Source of the DNA: Brachycybe producta | Taxonomy: Eukaryota; Arthropoda; Diplopoda; Playtdesmida; Andrognathidae | DNA length: 64,000 nucleotides | Direction: 5' to 3' | NCBI GenBank assembly: GCA_036925085.1 | Contig: JAUPFP010000017.1 | Span: 2,632,058-2,696,057, forward strand | Shown: piece by piece, positions 63,153 through 64,000 of the stretch | How the letters are laid out: the number at the start of each line of letters is the position of its first letter | Numbering within the stretch: the first letter of the stretch is position 1 | Position numbers and translations under genes: made by a program | The notes under the pieces: model-generated | The model's database searches: none | Told to the model about the DNA's origin: nothing | The model's input: the letters and a program-made list of their open reading frames with translations, nothing else

Positions 63153-64000
63153 TGACCCTGGAAGCTGTAGTGAGCCTGGTAGCTGTTGTGACCCAGGTGG
63201 TTGTAGTGAGCCAGTCCCTATTCTTGTAGCATAACAACCAAGTGAAACTATTTATAAAAAAAATAACACTTCATTTAAATTTTGACATTAGATTCTTTAT
63301 GTCAAACCTTATTTTCACAAAATGACAAATCGATTATAAACAATATAAATGAAAATCTTTTGAACTGATTTTCTCCCGCCAAAAAACAAAAACAAAAAAA
63401 AGACACGGAAAAATAAAAATATATACAAATATCACATGAAGATGTTAACCACACTTCATACATATAAATGGAAAAAAATGAACGTACAATTTTTTCTTAT
63501 ATGATGTCCTATATGTTTGCACATAGCAAACTTGTACACCATAAAAATACGTGTTGTATTGTTGTATATATACAAATTTTCTTCAAAACATAAAAAAACT
63601 CAATTCTCGGATTTTTTCTTCTTCTATACATTACACAGGTCAATTTGACTATTTACACGCACTCAAATACTGAGGGCTAATGTCAAAAATAATTAAATAT
63701 TAAATTATGACAAAATTATTTACTCGATTCATTTTTTTGTCGAAAAGGTCTCATATAACAATGATTTTTCTTTGTTGCTTTTTTTTTTATAACTTAACAA
63801 AATGTTAAAAAAAAAACAGTTGCTGCATATTAAATAAGACTTCATTTACAAAACAAATTCCAGAAATAACGCATTCTAATTCTCAACAGCCAATAATTTC
63901 ATTAAAAATTGATCATGAAATCAAACAAAAGAATAGAGAGATTCTGTGCCACTATTAGGATAGGTTTATACTCCAAACTTTGCTAAAATATGCAAGCTTC
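63153..64000. other. AT-rich end without genes
   Basis: After the CTGTAGTGA repeats (to ~63215) the sequence is AT-rich with long A and T runs. There are no credible frames, element ends or tandem repeats. It could be a 3' untranslated region of a gene outside the window, but nothing here shows it. Confidence 0.5.

Noticed and set aside
1..64000. tRNA or rRNA genes
   Set aside because: No cloverleaf with conserved T-arm or recognisable rRNA segment was seen on either strand by eye; a dedicated scan was not possible.

Overview
The window is animal nuclear DNA. It carries one split host gene, the mitochondrial-type sulfite oxidase gene (SUOX), with spliceosomal introns. It also carries a dense pile of non-LTR and LTR retrotransposons, Tc1/mariner, P-element-like and foldback elements. 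There are no operons, rRNA, tRNA or CRISPR signals. The repeat mix (RTE-type and CR1-type LINEs, Ty3/gypsy elements, Tc1, P-like transposase, a short degenerate TTAGG-like tract) points to an invertebrate, perhaps an arthropod. I cannot name the species.

Layout. 1-1740: a CR1-like LINE B fragment joined to a Tc1/mariner remnant whose transposase lies as an inverted duplication. 1953-6160: 5' end of a Ty3/gypsy element (family G2), with an LTR split by a 0.9 kb insertion and a long leader. 6168-8932: a 2.77 kb minisatellite with a 30 bp period and almost strict purine/pyrimidine alternation. 8933-10605: the rest of that repeat, an RTE 3' end, a foldback element and a short minisatellite. 10832-35747 (minus strand): SUOX, with eight coding exons that join in frame into 498 codons. 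Its 16.2 kb intron holds a complete 12.3 kb Ty3/gypsy element (family G1, 14619-26940, 4 bp target duplication), two solo LTRs and several foldback elements. 36874-39850: 3' part of a G2 copy broken by a LINE B insertion, followed by a P-element-like transposase relic. 41117-43330: four small inverted-repeat elements and a 22 bp satellite. 43399-46650: a long LINE B copy. 46651-56016: a full-length G2 element with near-identical LTRs. 56017-64000: an LTR fragment, a foldback element, a LINE A copy, a short array of the same minisatellite, a broken full-length RTE LINE and an AT-rich end.

SUOX is the only gene with a cellular function that I can support. Exon order, splice sites and phases all fit, and the haem-binding and molybdenum-site motifs are present. 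The last ~45-50 residues (end of the dimerisation domain) were not found here. One intron uses a GC donor.

The most interesting signals are these. (1) Both unrelated-looking Ty3/gypsy families carry a third reading frame downstream of integrase, and the two share a recognisable C-terminal domain. (2) The giant minisatellite leaves all six frames open because alternating purine/pyrimidine DNA cannot contain stop codons. (3) Three near-perfect inverted duplications lie inside LTR elements. All homology statements come from reading the sequence by eye and from family knowledge; no search was run.
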